Positions 23,041 to 34,467 of a DNA stretch of 64,000 bases are shown one piece after another (the first letter of the stretch is position 1; every line of letters starts with the position of its first letter). This stretch comes from Aspidiotus rigidus (Eukaryota; Arthropoda; Insecta; Hemiptera; Diaspididae), in NCBI GenBank assembly GCA_035079385.1, contig JAVHKY010000003.1, positions 11,635,501 to 11,699,500 on the forward strand. Reading direction: 5' to 3'. Under the pieces are notes generated by a model. The model saw only the letters and a program-made list of their open reading frames with translations. It searched no databases and was not told where the DNA came from. The translations under genes and the position numbers were made by a program.

Positions 23041-25286
23041 TGAATTCTTGCCATAATATATGATAAAAGTAGATTTTGGAAAATTGGTGTTTTCTCAACT
23101 CAGTTCCCCACAACCTTGGAGGTCGAATTGATAGTGCGTTTTTTCCAATAGTGGTTTCCCCAACAGGCTTATAAACTTCATTACTAAAACAAATTTGATC
23201 TATAGAACAGGGGCCTTGCGTTCCTTGCTTAACATCGTTAAGGAAGCCTCAATTTTCTGAGTATTTTGAGATTACTTACTGAACATTTAACTTTAAATAG
23301 AAAAATCACTCTGACTTGTTGACATACTTCATGTCTTTGCGCTGACTTCTCCCCTAATTACTGCCCACTTGCCACTCTCTAGTCACTTTGCTCAGTGAAT
23401 CAGGGAGCCTAATAAATGCAACTTTTCTTTGGTCTTTGGTCTTTCGTTCACAATAGTGCTTTAACAGTGTTCTATCAAATATTGATAGAAGACTCGGACT
23501 GCGACTAGATTCTACTCAAATTAGCGCCTACTTAAGTACCTAACAATATTCATCGTATAGAGTGATTTGAAATTCGCCGAAAGCGGTCGTGCAGCTTGTA
23601 ATGTGTGGTAGAGCGATAAAAGCCTCTTCTTTTTTCCATTTATCATTGTTTTTGCGAATGATCATCGAACTTAAGGTTTAGAATCGAGTTTACCGCGTGA
23701 TTTTTTCGAAAACTCACTCCGCTATTATGGGCAGAATGCAACTGATGGGTAAGCTGAAATCCTTTTCGAATAAGAATTTACGGTCGGCTTAAATCCGTTT
23801 TAAAAAACACGAGTAGTTCTAAGAAAAAAAGTAAACAAACGGTACAATAATCTATACGTAAATTTAGCATCGAACGCTATATTCTAGAAGTGTTTACACT
23901 GTCCACGTGCGAAAGCTGATTTGGTAGTCGACTAGAATACAACGAGAGCCACAATGCAATCCCGCAAAAGAATAGGAAATACGTTCACGTACGTGCATTA
24001 AATCTCTCGCCGCATACGTTCATCTTCAGATAACCGCTATCTACCAGTATTTCCCGTCTATTCACATCTGTTCGCTGTAATCGTATTCATCACTAGGTCT
24101 GTGGGTAAGAAGAATCCTTAATTGTTCGTTAGAATTTTCGCTAAACCCTCCCTTATTTATCTTCGACTTATTTATATTTTTTCAAACTTCTCGCGCGTGC
24201 CCATCATTTATCCTACTGACAAGTGCTCTGTGGTACTGCGAGAAACCTTTTTTCTTTCCTCTCTCTTCGGCAATACGATAGAGCAATTAAAACAAGTTGA
24301 ATAATTTATTTTCGGACTTCAATGTACGTAAGTGTACATATTATGTTCGGTACGATAGAACGCTTTGAAGATGTTAAATGGTGGATAAATGGGCTCGCAT
24401 TCAAAAGAGTAGTAAGAGGTCAAATTTCTCAAAATCATATATTTCTAGGGTGTGATTGTATAATTTAAATAAGTATTTATTTTTGTCCCCAGAGGGGCAT
24501 AGATAATTTTTATTACCATGATAAAAGGGCGAATGACGAAAAAAGGTGTTATGAAAATGAAATGATGGCTAATGAATATTATTGTATGTTTAATATAATG
24601 CGAGTGTGCCCAATCTTACGCGCCTGATTTTAATTAGAGGGCTCTATGAGTGCAAAAAATAACAGGACAAGTTTCAGTTCCATTCTTCGATAAGTGCATC
24701 TAAATGATAGATATGAAATGGTTGAAGGTATCGTTGTTGTGATCGCGAATGTGGTTCCTAACCGCATTTCACAGAGCCAGAGAGAAAGCCAAAGAAACTA
24801 ACAAATAACAGAGGGAAAGTAAGTTTTTTAAAACCAAAAATTTTCAAACATCGCAGTTAAGAGTAGGTAACGAACGAGAGAAAGATACAGAAGCAAACGA
24901 AATAAAAACACATAGCCATTGTTACTCGTTAGCAGAAACTAACAACAAATATAGTTGAAAAAGTGAGTTTTGTTTACTATTCTTCAAATGTATCGTAGGT
25001 TCGTTTACGTACCCTTAAACGAGTAATTTTATTCTTTTTTTTGTTTTCTCAGCTCTTTTCAATTTTTGTATTTCGCTCGCCTTTGGTTTTGGCTCGCTAC
25101 GTATTTCGATGATTTCATAGATTTACAGAATATGCAAAAAAGCTCCCGTGTTTGGTAGGTACTCAGGATACTCACCCATTTGTACAGTCAAGTCATCGAA
25201 AACAGGCCTTGAAGTTTCATAAAAAGAAATAAACTGGAGTAGGTTCTTGATTTTTCGCATGTTTTTCTTGTCCGATTACTTCTTAG
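23041..25286. other. No gene seen
   Basis: No recognisable coding, RNA or long repeat. 23205-23265 contains CGTTCCTTGCTTAACATCG and GTTAAGGAAGCC, a motif also found at 17945, 46705 and 49840. Confidence 0.55.
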
Positions 25287-25700
25287 ATTTCAATTAATGA
25301 GCTGCTAGTGGCTTGCCTTCAGGACTATGAGCTCAGAAATTCCTGTGCACGTCGTCGAGTCAAACTTTACTCGGGGCAGGCTCCTGGCGATCCCCTGTCG
25401 CCTGCCGCTCTTCGTCGCTCTTTCTCGTCTTTCTTTGCTTCTTCCTTTCCTCCTCCTTTGTCAAAATTTGGTGGACGTCGAGAGCCTATGAACATAATGA
25501 AAAGAAGGTTTGAAAATATTTAATGAGTATTGAGTACAGTAAACAAAAGTCGCTCAGGAAAAGATACAAGGAATCACTGACCGTTTGTCAACGTTCATCA
25601 AACGGAGGAATAAAATTTGTTTTTTTATTTTTTTTTATTTTCATTTCAATTGACGAGCAGTTGGCGGCCTGCCTTCAGGACTCTGAGCTCGGCAAAGTTG
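25287..25700 (+). repeat. Two direct copies of a ~55-bp repeat
   Basis: 25287-25340 and 25647-25700 both contain 'cctgccttcaggact' or 'ttgccttcaggactatgagc' with flanking CAATT(A/G)A(T/C)GAGC. A third copy, inverted, lies at 2683-2740. Function unknown. Confidence 0.55.
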
Positions 25701-25971
25701 TGTTGCAATTGTTCTACGGACTCGTTTTATACATGTATGGACTATCTAGGTACTTCCCCGACAAGACACGACTTCACGGTGCGAGTAATTGTGAGAGACA
25801 AACCAACAAGAACGATGAATGTAGATATCCTTCAATCGGTTGGTGATACTTACCACGAAACATTGATGCAAAAATACTACCCCATTTTTGATTACAGCTG
25901 TTCCCTTTCTTCTAAGTTCTCTCTTTGTTTGAGTCGATCAGCTTCAAAATTTCCAAATCAAAACCACAAAT

Positions 25972-26590
25972 TTGGTTAAATTTCTGGGCCTTTGGTTTGA
26001 TCAAAAACTAACATGGATCCCTCATATCAAATCATTAAAAGCCAAGTGCCTCCGTTCAATTAATGTACTCAAATACCTCTCTCATCCCCGAACGGGATGC
26101 AATCGAAGATTACTTTTAAATCTATACAAAAGTCTCACTCGATCTCAATTGGATTACGGCGCCCCTGTCTATAACCTAGCCAGTACATCTGCTCTAGCGT
26201 TACTCAAAACCATTCAAACTACTTCTCTAAGACTTGTCACTGGGGCATTTAGAACCAGCCCCAAACTTAGCCTGTGCGCTGAACCAGCTGAGCCCCCTCT
26301 CTCCATTCGCCGAGCCATTCTTTCATCAAACCTTCTTGTTTAAATCAATTTTCTGATCTCCCCATCTACAAATCCATTCTTTCAAAAACTAATCCGGTCT
26401 TCATTCAACATCCAAACAAACACATCCGAACCCTCATAGAAACCACCTGTTCTCGCCGCTTCAAAATTAAAGCTCTTGTTCCAATTATCTCTAATATTCC
26501 TCCTTGGCTACTTCCTGTCCCTGACATCCGATTAGATCTTACAGAAGTTCCAAACAAAAATAATTCCATCTATAGAGAACACATTAAAAA
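25972..26590 (+). pseudogene. RT thumb region of non-LTR copy 2
   Basis: It reads FLGLWFDQKLTWIPHIK, KYLSHPRTGCNRRLL, SQLDYGAPVYNLAS and GAFRTSPKLSLCAEPAEPP, close to copy 1 (which has SRLDYGAPVYNLAS and GAFRTSPRLSLCADAAEPP). The frame ends at 26343 by a stop after NLLV, and continues in another frame to about 26595. The catalytic palm is absent. Confidence 0.85.
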
Positions 26591-27239
26591 ATATTAGATC
26601 AGTATTCAGACCATACCCTATGCATAACAGACGGCTCTAAACTCAACACCAAGACGGCGTACGCATTTTCTATTGGTAAAAAAATACAAGCTCACCGCTA
26701 CATGACGTAGCGTCAGCATTTACAGCTGAACTAGTTGGAATCATGACCTACGTATCGAAACTACCCCAACTATAACCGGGACAAAAATATATCCTCCTAA
26801 CAGACTCTCTCTCTTATCTCTTCATGCTATTAACGACGTTTTCTCCATCAACCCACTCATTCAACGAATTTTTCTGGCTCTTCACACATTGAAATCAATC
26901 AATTCTGATTCCGGGCCATGTCGACTTCTCCCCTCACGATGCTGTTGATGAAGCAGCTAAACAAGCTACTTCACTAACAAAAGTAACTGACGACATATTG
27001 ATCCCGGCTAAAGATTTGAAAATATATTACGGTTCCATGTCCTCTAATCTCTGGCACTCTTCCTGGGAAAATCAATCCAACAAAACCTCTAAATTGGTCA
27101 ACATCCCATCGTCCTTCCAGGCAGGAGGAAGTCATATTGGCCCGACTAAGAATCGGACACACTCGTCTCACTCACACATACCTTCTAACAAAATAATAAT
27201 TTCCCTCCATCATGTTCTCATTGTCAAGACAATCTAAGT

Positions 27240-29154
27240 CAGTGTTTCTCAACCGGTGTGCCGCGGTACATCACTGTGCCGCAAGCCCGCCTTAGGTGTG
27301 CCGCAAAAGTTCCATCGAAAACATAGATTAACATGAACTAAAAAAAGAATTGCCATTTTTTTTTTTTTTTAATAATTTGACAAATTAATGTTATTATTTT
27401 AACTAAATAAATTGAAAATATTTTATTAGTATAAATAAATGATGTTATATTTACTTTCCAATTAAAAAGTTTTAAAAAATGATAATAATTTCGATTCTTG
27501 GTACAAATTAAAATTTAATTCATTAATTCAATTAAGAAAATAAATTTAAATAATTAAATTAATAATATCTTTGATGATAACAGGATGATTTAATAAAATA
27601 TTTTTATTTTGTTACCTTGTTGTTAAATTAATAAAATTATATTAAAAGAATTGATATAATTCCATCTGTAATTCTATTTAATTGATTAGGGATACAATCT
27701 ATTTTAATATTTATTGATGGTTATGTTCATGAATGAATTACATCTCGGTTTAAATGGAATACCCCGACGATATATTATTTTCTCTGATTTTATTTTATTT
27801 TGAAATAATTTATTAACAATAAATTATTAAAAAAAAATTCTATTATTAACATAATTATAATGAAAAAAATTTTCATATTAAATTTAAGAAATAAAATATT
27901 AAATAAATTCAATAAATTATATTTCTAATAATAACTATTATTCGAAATCAATTAAAAATAAAAATTTGAAAATAAAGCTAACCGTTATTAAACTCATAAT
28001 AAATTTAAAAATCAAACTTTTCAAAAGAAATTAAAAATTAAATTTCAAATTTAAAAATTAATATTTTTTATGATATAAAAATTATAGAAGTGATACTTGA
28101 AGATAATGAAATAATTAGATTTATTAATGATATCAAAAAAATCTAATTTAAATATAATTGAATAAAATTTTTTATTGAAAGATGAATTAAAATATTTATT
28201 TGAATTATACATGAATAAATTTGAAATAAATAGAATTGATCGTGTATTTTCTATTAAATTTAATTATTATAAATTGAATTCATAATTATTTTATTTAATA
28301 ATAATTATAATCAAAATATTAAGTATTAATTTTCTTTTATATTAATTTATTAATTCTATTGAGCCCATTTTTCTAAAATTGTTTTTCAATATTTTTCTTA
28401 GTACAGTAATTGATATTTTTAATTTTTTAAAATTTAAATTAAATATTTTGTCTACCAAATTTGAAAATTGAAAATATTGGACTTTTATTGCACCTTTTGT
28501 CGCGAATCTCTTGATTTAGTAAAAAAAAAAAAAAAAAAACATTCTTGATTATTGATTTCTATTGAATATGTATTAAAATTAGAACTTTTATTCTCGATTA
28601 TTGATTTTTCTTGGACTTGCATCAAAATTAATGGACTTTTATTGACTTATTGAACCATTTTTGAAATACAGTAGTGAACTTTTATTGGACTTATTGACCT
28701 GGTAGACACCCTGTAATTACTTGAATTTGAGTCCAAACCTACATTCACTGTCATAAAAATCAAGAACTTTCTGCGTCTTGGCCAAAAATACAGATTATAT
28801 TTCATGTTTTTTCATAAATTTCGGAATTAGAAAAGCCCCAGAGGGTTTCCAGTAAATGCAGGAAACATCCAGACACTTTTGCGTATATTGGCGGCAAAAT
28901 TTTTTTGAATCCCGGTGGATGATCAAAGCTCTTGTTTTTTGTAACCGTAGTATAGAGAAAGAAGGATGAGGCCTCATATGGCCATCTTGTAGGCCACAAA
29001 TTCTGAAATTAGGAGGAGGAAATCAGTAGAGACATGAAAATGTCAAAACGCACAAAAATTTTCGATACAATTTGGAGTTCTGGAAATGCTGTGCCGCAGT
29101 AATATCATCTCATGGAAAAATGTGCCGCGATATAAGAAAGGTTGAGAAACACTG
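27240..29154 (+). mobile_element. Complete non-autonomous hAT element, copy 4 (1,915 bp)
   Basis: The ends are CAGTGTTTCTCAACC (27240) and GGTTGAGAAACACTG (29154). They are flanked by an exact 8-bp target duplication, ATCTAAGT, at 27232-27239 and 29155-29162. TIR sequence and 8-bp TSD identify the hAT superfamily; the TIR recalls SPIN/Charlie-type elements. There is no transposase frame; the inside is a 1.1-kb AT-rich core with a COI-like segment (27565-27815), then subterminal GGACTTTTATTG-type repeats and a unique 400-bp right part. It lies in the zinc-knuckle of a non-LTR element. Confidence 0.95.
27565..27815 (+). pseudogene. COI-like (mitochondrial) segment captured in the hAT element
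   Basis: Read with TGA as Trp and ATA as Met, pieces in the right order match the C-terminal part of cytochrome c oxidase subunit I. A GATGATAAC segment sits where DTYY is expected, YFYFV where HFHYV is, TGATAT where W-Y is, WLGMQ where WLKIQ is, MFI, then GLNGMPRRYI followed by F-S-D and FWN. Spacing between WL and GLNG is 64 nt against about 69 in COI, so the segment is colinear with small indels. The same stretch is present in the copies at 2496 and 34468. COI matches are from knowledge of the conserved protein, not from a search. Confidence 0.65.
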
Positions 29155-29455
29155 ATCTAAGTGTAGAACATTTCTTTACATGTCCTGTTTTACAACCAAC
29201 ACGATCTGCTCTCAAAATACCATCTGACACCGTCTCTGCTCTAAGAAACAACTCCGACTCCATCGACTCAACTTCAACTTACTTACGCTTCACCCAGTTT
29301 TAGGAACACATATAACTACACTTACTGCTTTCAACATGAATAAACTTCAACATAAACTTACAATATACTTACCGTCACTTAAATTTAAGTTTATAATCTC
29401 AATTAAGCCGAACAAATAGCCCTTATGTGCAGCTGAAATGCTCGTTTAAAAAAAA

Positions 29456-31477
29456 CACCCTTGTCAGGATACATCGATCCGCAGTTGAGCAATTATAGTT
29501 AGAAGGTACCTAGGTATTTATGCTCTCAGAGGTTGGCAAAAATTTTTGAGTCGATTAATAAATTGACACGATTCATTTTGTACTTCAGAATTACATTTAT
29601 TACAAATCATAGATCGGTCGTCTTTTTATCCCCCCTGCCATAAGCACGCCCGATAAACCAAATCGACCATCACTACATGGTCGATATTGGTTGGTTTTTG
29701 GTCGTACGACTCGAAAGAAACCAAATATTATGATACCATCAGAAAATGGTTGACTTTTAGTAAGTAAATTTTTGAGATAAATCCACTAAATTTTGCCTAT
29801 TTATTTCAGTTCATTGTTGGTCTAATATTATTCCTAATAGATGCTCAATTTTAGTTTGTTGTGCAAAATACTCGAGACTACCTCTATATATTACGCTCGG
29901 GACTAATTTTATCTAACCCAGTTATTCCATAACCCGGGGTTACTCCCTCAAGTCTCGAGGGATCATTGGTCACCACACACCTTCAACTCTGTAGATCATG
30001 GAATTTCAAAGCACTCGTTAAGTAATCGATCGAATCAACTTGATATCAATTTTCATTTTCACCGAGAGCTTTTTAGAAAAATTTTTGTAATTTGATAGTC
30101 AGACATCCATAACACTAACTTGAATTAATATCGTAAAATGTATTTCGTCTATCCGTTTCTTCGATACTCCTTACCGTTTTTCACTTTCTTTTCGACTTAT
30201 TTTTCTTTCTCGTAACTGAGAAATGACTGCTATAAGCTGATAAATTGAGAAACATTGCAAGTGATCGGTGGCTTTGCAGTACCGCGCACGTCTTTACCCG
30301 CTGTACATATCGAACGATATAGAATGCATATTATAAAAGCATTAGTCTTCCAAAACACGTCAAGGATGTATCGTTTCCCTCTCGATATTAAGTCATTTAT
30401 AACACAAAATTGGTGTAGGTAAACTACTTGTAGATGATCGCTCCGCGTAGAAATGGAAATGAGAATACAAATAGCTAGTTTTATTAGTACCTACTTTTTT
30501 TTTTTTTTTTTCCTTAAAATTCTATACTTATTTTACAGACCTGAGATCGTCCAAAAACTCTGTCTGAAATTCTACCGGCTGTACGCATGACGAAAACGGG
30601 GTACATCACGAAGTGAAAATTCAATAAAATATTCAATCTCGAGATACTGTGCATGCAATCTTGACAGCAACTTTTTCCGTATAGTCGACCTTCGTTTCAG
30701 CCGGCATAGATTAGTGCAGAACCGCTTCAACCGTCGGAAAAAGTTTTTATTCGTTGTGCGGAAAATCTCCGAGCGAAAATAATTTACGCGCAGAAGTGCA
30801 TAGAACATTTTCGCGCTTTCACTAAATAAACGAAAACCCATCAACGTTGAATTTAACAGTAGGTTGCGACGGAATAATATATTTTTCAAAGACAAAATTT
30901 CAAACTGATGAACATCAACGCGCGTATAGAGAATGAACTTTTTGTACCTAGCCGGCTGTCCATCCTAAATTGAATTCGTCGCGATCAAAGGCAGAAACGT
31001 TATCGGTTAATCAGCTTTTACAATTCGCAGATAAAATTAACTAGATAGTGAATTCTTTTTATTACACTTTTTGCGTGGAATGGCGGAATATTTGAGGAAG
31101 AGGATCGACAAAAATGACTGTTCATTGTTCAGGTTGGAACCGCACTCTTCATTCATTTCGTTTGGGCTTCCACTAGGCGACATGTCAACTTCTGCCTTAC
31201 TTTTTTTTCGTAGAGATAATGTGGTTCAAAAAGTATATCGAATGCGTAACGTTTTACGCTGTACTGATCTTCAAATCCATATCGACGGCCGCCTTTTTAA
31301 ATCATATTAGTCTTTTCCATTTTAAAGAAGGGTTGAGGCTACCTGCAGACTGCAGACCAATTCTAACAGAATTTACCTAATTTTCCGTTCTGCGTTTGAA
31401 CCGGTTTTCTCCGTGTTCTATTTGGCTTGTACCGCTCCCTTTCATCTATACGGCTGGGCTCCATTTCCCCAACCCTC
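29456..31477. other. No gene seen
   Basis: No recognisable coding region. The 107-residue minus-strand frame at 30572-30895 is basic and low in motif content; I could not assign it and consider it a chance frame. Confidence 0.5.
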
Positions 31478-32650
31478 CCATGACGCAATTTTGAGTCGCG
31501 ACTAATGCCATAATTTTGTTCATATTTTGTTCAATTTTGTTCAACGAATTTTAAATTTTGTTCACTCGTCGTTTCCCCGCTACAGCCATTTCAAATTTGG
31601 GGGCTGGGGGAATACAGCCTCCCCATCTCCGAATTTAGACTTTCTTTGGGGCCGTACATCCATTTTGAAGCTTCGTCGGGTCTTTTGAGTGATTTTTCTG
31701 GACTCAGCGCAAAATTTCACTAGAGAATTGTACAAAATTTTGAAGATGATTTTTCATTTTGGGAAAATTTTGACTTTTTTTGGGCCCAATAACCCATTTC
31801 TGTGCTTTGTAGTATTTCAAGACTTTTTTTTTTTTTTTCCCGTAAAATTTCAGTTCAGGAATAGTAATCTAATTATTTAAATGTTCGAAATTCAGTTCAT
31901 TAGGTACTGTAAATTAATCAATTTTCAAGCTCTATTTTGGAAACCCTGGCAATTTCCTATATTTTCGGCACATTTTGGTCGATAACTCGTCTCAGAGAAG
32001 ACGTAGAAGCTTCGGATATGGCAGAAATTAAAGATAAAATTGAAACACAATATGGGTGAATTTTGGTTATAAATTCATAGACGAGGGAGGGGAAGTGTGC
32101 TTAGGCCCGAAAATGTTAAAAGTAAAATAGCGGAGAAATGATAGAAGAACAAAAATCCAAAGTTTCCTGAACGAAATTATCACATGGAATTGAACCCAAA
32201 ATTTGGAGACGGGGGGCTGCATTTCCCCAGCCCCCCAAATTTGAAATGGCTGTAGTGAGAAATGACGAGTGAACAAAATTAAACATCTGTTGAACAAAAT
32301 TGAACAAAATGTGAACAAAATTATCACATGGATTTGAACACAAAATTCGGAGACGGGGAGGCTGCATTCCCCCAGCCCCCCAGATTTGAAATGGCTGTAG
32401 TGGGGAAATGACGAGTGAACAAAATTTAAAATTTGTTGAACAAAATTGAACGAAATGTGAACAAAATTATCACATGGATTTGAACACAGAATTCAAAGAT
32501 GGGGGGCGCTGCATTTCGCCAGCCCCCCAGATTTGAAATGGCTGTAGCGGGGAAATGACGAGTGAACAAAATTTGAAATTTGTTGAACAAAGTTGAACCA
32601 AATGTGAACAAAGTTATGGCATTAGTCGCGACTCAAAATTTCGTCATGGG
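31478..32650. mobile_element. Foldback-type element with unequal tandem-repeat arms
   Basis: The outer ends are CCCATGACG-caattttgagtcgcgac (31478) and the complement gtcgcgactcaaaatttCGTCATGGG (ending 32650). The left arm has one ~145-bp unit (31498-31640, GTTTCCCCGCTACAGCCATT); the right arm has three tandem inverted units (starting about 32172, 32317 and 32462, each with 'aaatggctgtag' and ATGACGAGTGAACAAAATT). A fragment of the TA-flanked MITE (31950-32045) lies in the middle. Tandem repeats in inverted arms are the hallmark of Foldback elements of Drosophila; relationship to that family is only structural. Confidence 0.75.
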
Positions 32651-34459
32651 GTTTTGTGGTAATGGAGACCATCTATACTTCCAAAAAGGACACCAGTGCT
32701 CATTCCCATACCTGAGGAGTAATCCTATTCTTCATTTTCTGATAAGAAAAATGTGAGTAAAATCGCAAGGAATGAATTATCGAAACATCTTCAAATATTT
32801 CGCATGGTTTACGAAAATATTCGAACGAACCTTCGGATTTGAAGAGCCATCTTTCGATGTTCAGCTCAGATTACTTTGAGACCTAAAGGCTGAAGTAATC
32901 ATTACTGATGACGTCGCGTGTAGCCCCCCCCCCCCCCACCCATGCTTGCCTATAATAAATAAAACTGGTCCTCAGAGTTGATGGTCGTCATACATGAGTT
33001 TGATTTTGAAGATTTACGAACCATTAATTAATTGTACTCGCATAAAAATACCATTTTTACTGCGAGACATTGTTGTAGGCCTGAACTTGAGGCTAAGGGC
33101 TCTAAATCTCAGGAAAACGTATCTTTACTCTTTTTATAAGATTCCATGCGCCGAATTTCGTTCCTCTATCATCGGGCTCGGCACTTGAAATTTCAATCTG
33201 TTGTAAACAAGAATTTTATCGAACCTTTTGCCGGACGCGGACGTCTATTAAAATGAATTTTCCCAAAATACAGTCCAACGAGAAGGATAGAGGGTCCCCT
33301 GATGCAAGAGAGCGAATCAGAAAATTAGTATAAGCTCTGTTCTGTGTGCACAGTTCATCAATTATAATTGGGTTAGTAAATCTCCACCGGCTTGCGGCGT
33401 AGTAGGGCTGTTTGCGACGCTTTCGCAAAAATAAAACCGTAGACAGAAGGAAGAGAAAGAAAAAGTAAGCTTTAATACGCGAATATTATAGTTTTTCGTT
33501 CCGTTACTACGACTAGTCGAGCGTATAATTTAATGCTTTTGAAGAGGTGCACAAATTACGATGGTTTCTCGAAGGTAACAAAACCTCAGTTCATTCCGAT
33601 AACATATATAATAATGTAGAAAATGTTTTATCTTGCGTATTTCCCAATTATGTTTCACGTTGCTTTCTTCTTACTATATTGTATAGCCTATACCCACACG
33701 CTTAAATAGTCGACGACAATTGCGTTTTTATTTTGTATAAATCCTGTGTACAAACGTCGTTTATAAAGCTGGAGGATTCGAGTAATAGGTGCGTTCTGTA
33801 ATTTAATTTTGAAATTAAACTGCTCTCGAAAATGTATTTGTACTTGTTTATAGTTTATGCGGAGCCATGCTCGGCAGAAATTTACGATTCATTCGAAACG
33901 GTTTGTTATACCCATTATAAGGGTTATACCTGAAGGTGGTTTAGATTAGGTTCCCATTTCATGGCTTTACAATTGCCGTACACTCGATCGTTAAGCTCGA
34001 ATATACTTGCATCAGGTGGAAACGTTTTGGACCAAAAAAATTACTTTTTTTCGATTTTACGAAATACTATTACGGAGTTTTTACAAGCATTCTTTGCTTT
34101 AGCGTTGCAATGCTCAGGTTGTCTTCGAGCTTTTCAACAAACGGTCGGAGGACATGAAAGCGTATCATCAAGTAGCCGATTCGGTAATGTTGATCTACGA
34201 ATTGAATATTGTGATCTTTGATTGCGAAATTTTTCTCAATGTATAAAATGGAAACATTTGTACATGGGGACCTTGGGGTCTGTAAGTGGAAGATATGATG
34301 GCAAGAAATTTCGGTGGAAAATGGTCATCAAAGACTGCACCGACAGACTGACTTTCAAGACAGAAGAAGACAACTATAGATCAAACCAGACTGAAAATAT
34401 AGCGAAACTGAACCTTACCCTGAAGCTTGAATTTGCTTTCACATAGCCGGTCCGGGTGC
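32651..34459. other. No gene seen; 14-bp C-run
   Basis: No recognised gene. A C-run lies at 32925-32938. The frames at 33961-34446 (+) are next to the hAT target site but show no family I recognise. Confidence 0.5.
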
Positions 34460-34467
34460 TCATAGAG

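Larger units (their letters stand above)
26590..29305 (+). pseudogene. RNase H and zinc knuckle of non-LTR copy 2 (interrupted)
   Basis: Fragments of RNase H can be followed: a TDGSK-like piece near 26625, a PGHVDFSPHD-like piece near 26915, VDEAAKQATSL near 26945. The region is broken by stops. The terminal zinc-knuckle is cut by the hAT element: the CSHCQD half lies before 27232 and the EHFFTCPVL half resumes after 29162, with the 8-bp duplication between. Joining the two halves is not needed to see the correspondence with copy 1 (CPYCKEEY and TDHMFSC). Confidence 0.8.
25960..29455 (+). mobile_element. Non-LTR retrotransposon copy 2, split by a hAT insertion
   Basis: Coding similarity begins at about 25972 (VKFLGLWFDQKLTW) and follows the copy at 7010 through thumb, RNase H and the zinc knuckle to the same 3' end (CAGCTGAAATGCTCGTTT plus A at 29431-29450). 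It is interrupted at 27240-29154 by a complete hAT element. The 5' truncation is deeper than in copy 1 and falls after the catalytic FADD box. Many stops and frameshifts in 26590-27000 show that it is older or more decayed. Confidence 0.85.

Noticed and set aside
27573..27800. Reading of the hAT core as a gene in which only TGA stops interrupt
   Set aside because: A second frame is open if TGA is Trp, but no family matches it. The COI alignment explains both the TGA codons and the AT bias better than an AT-rich symbiont gene.
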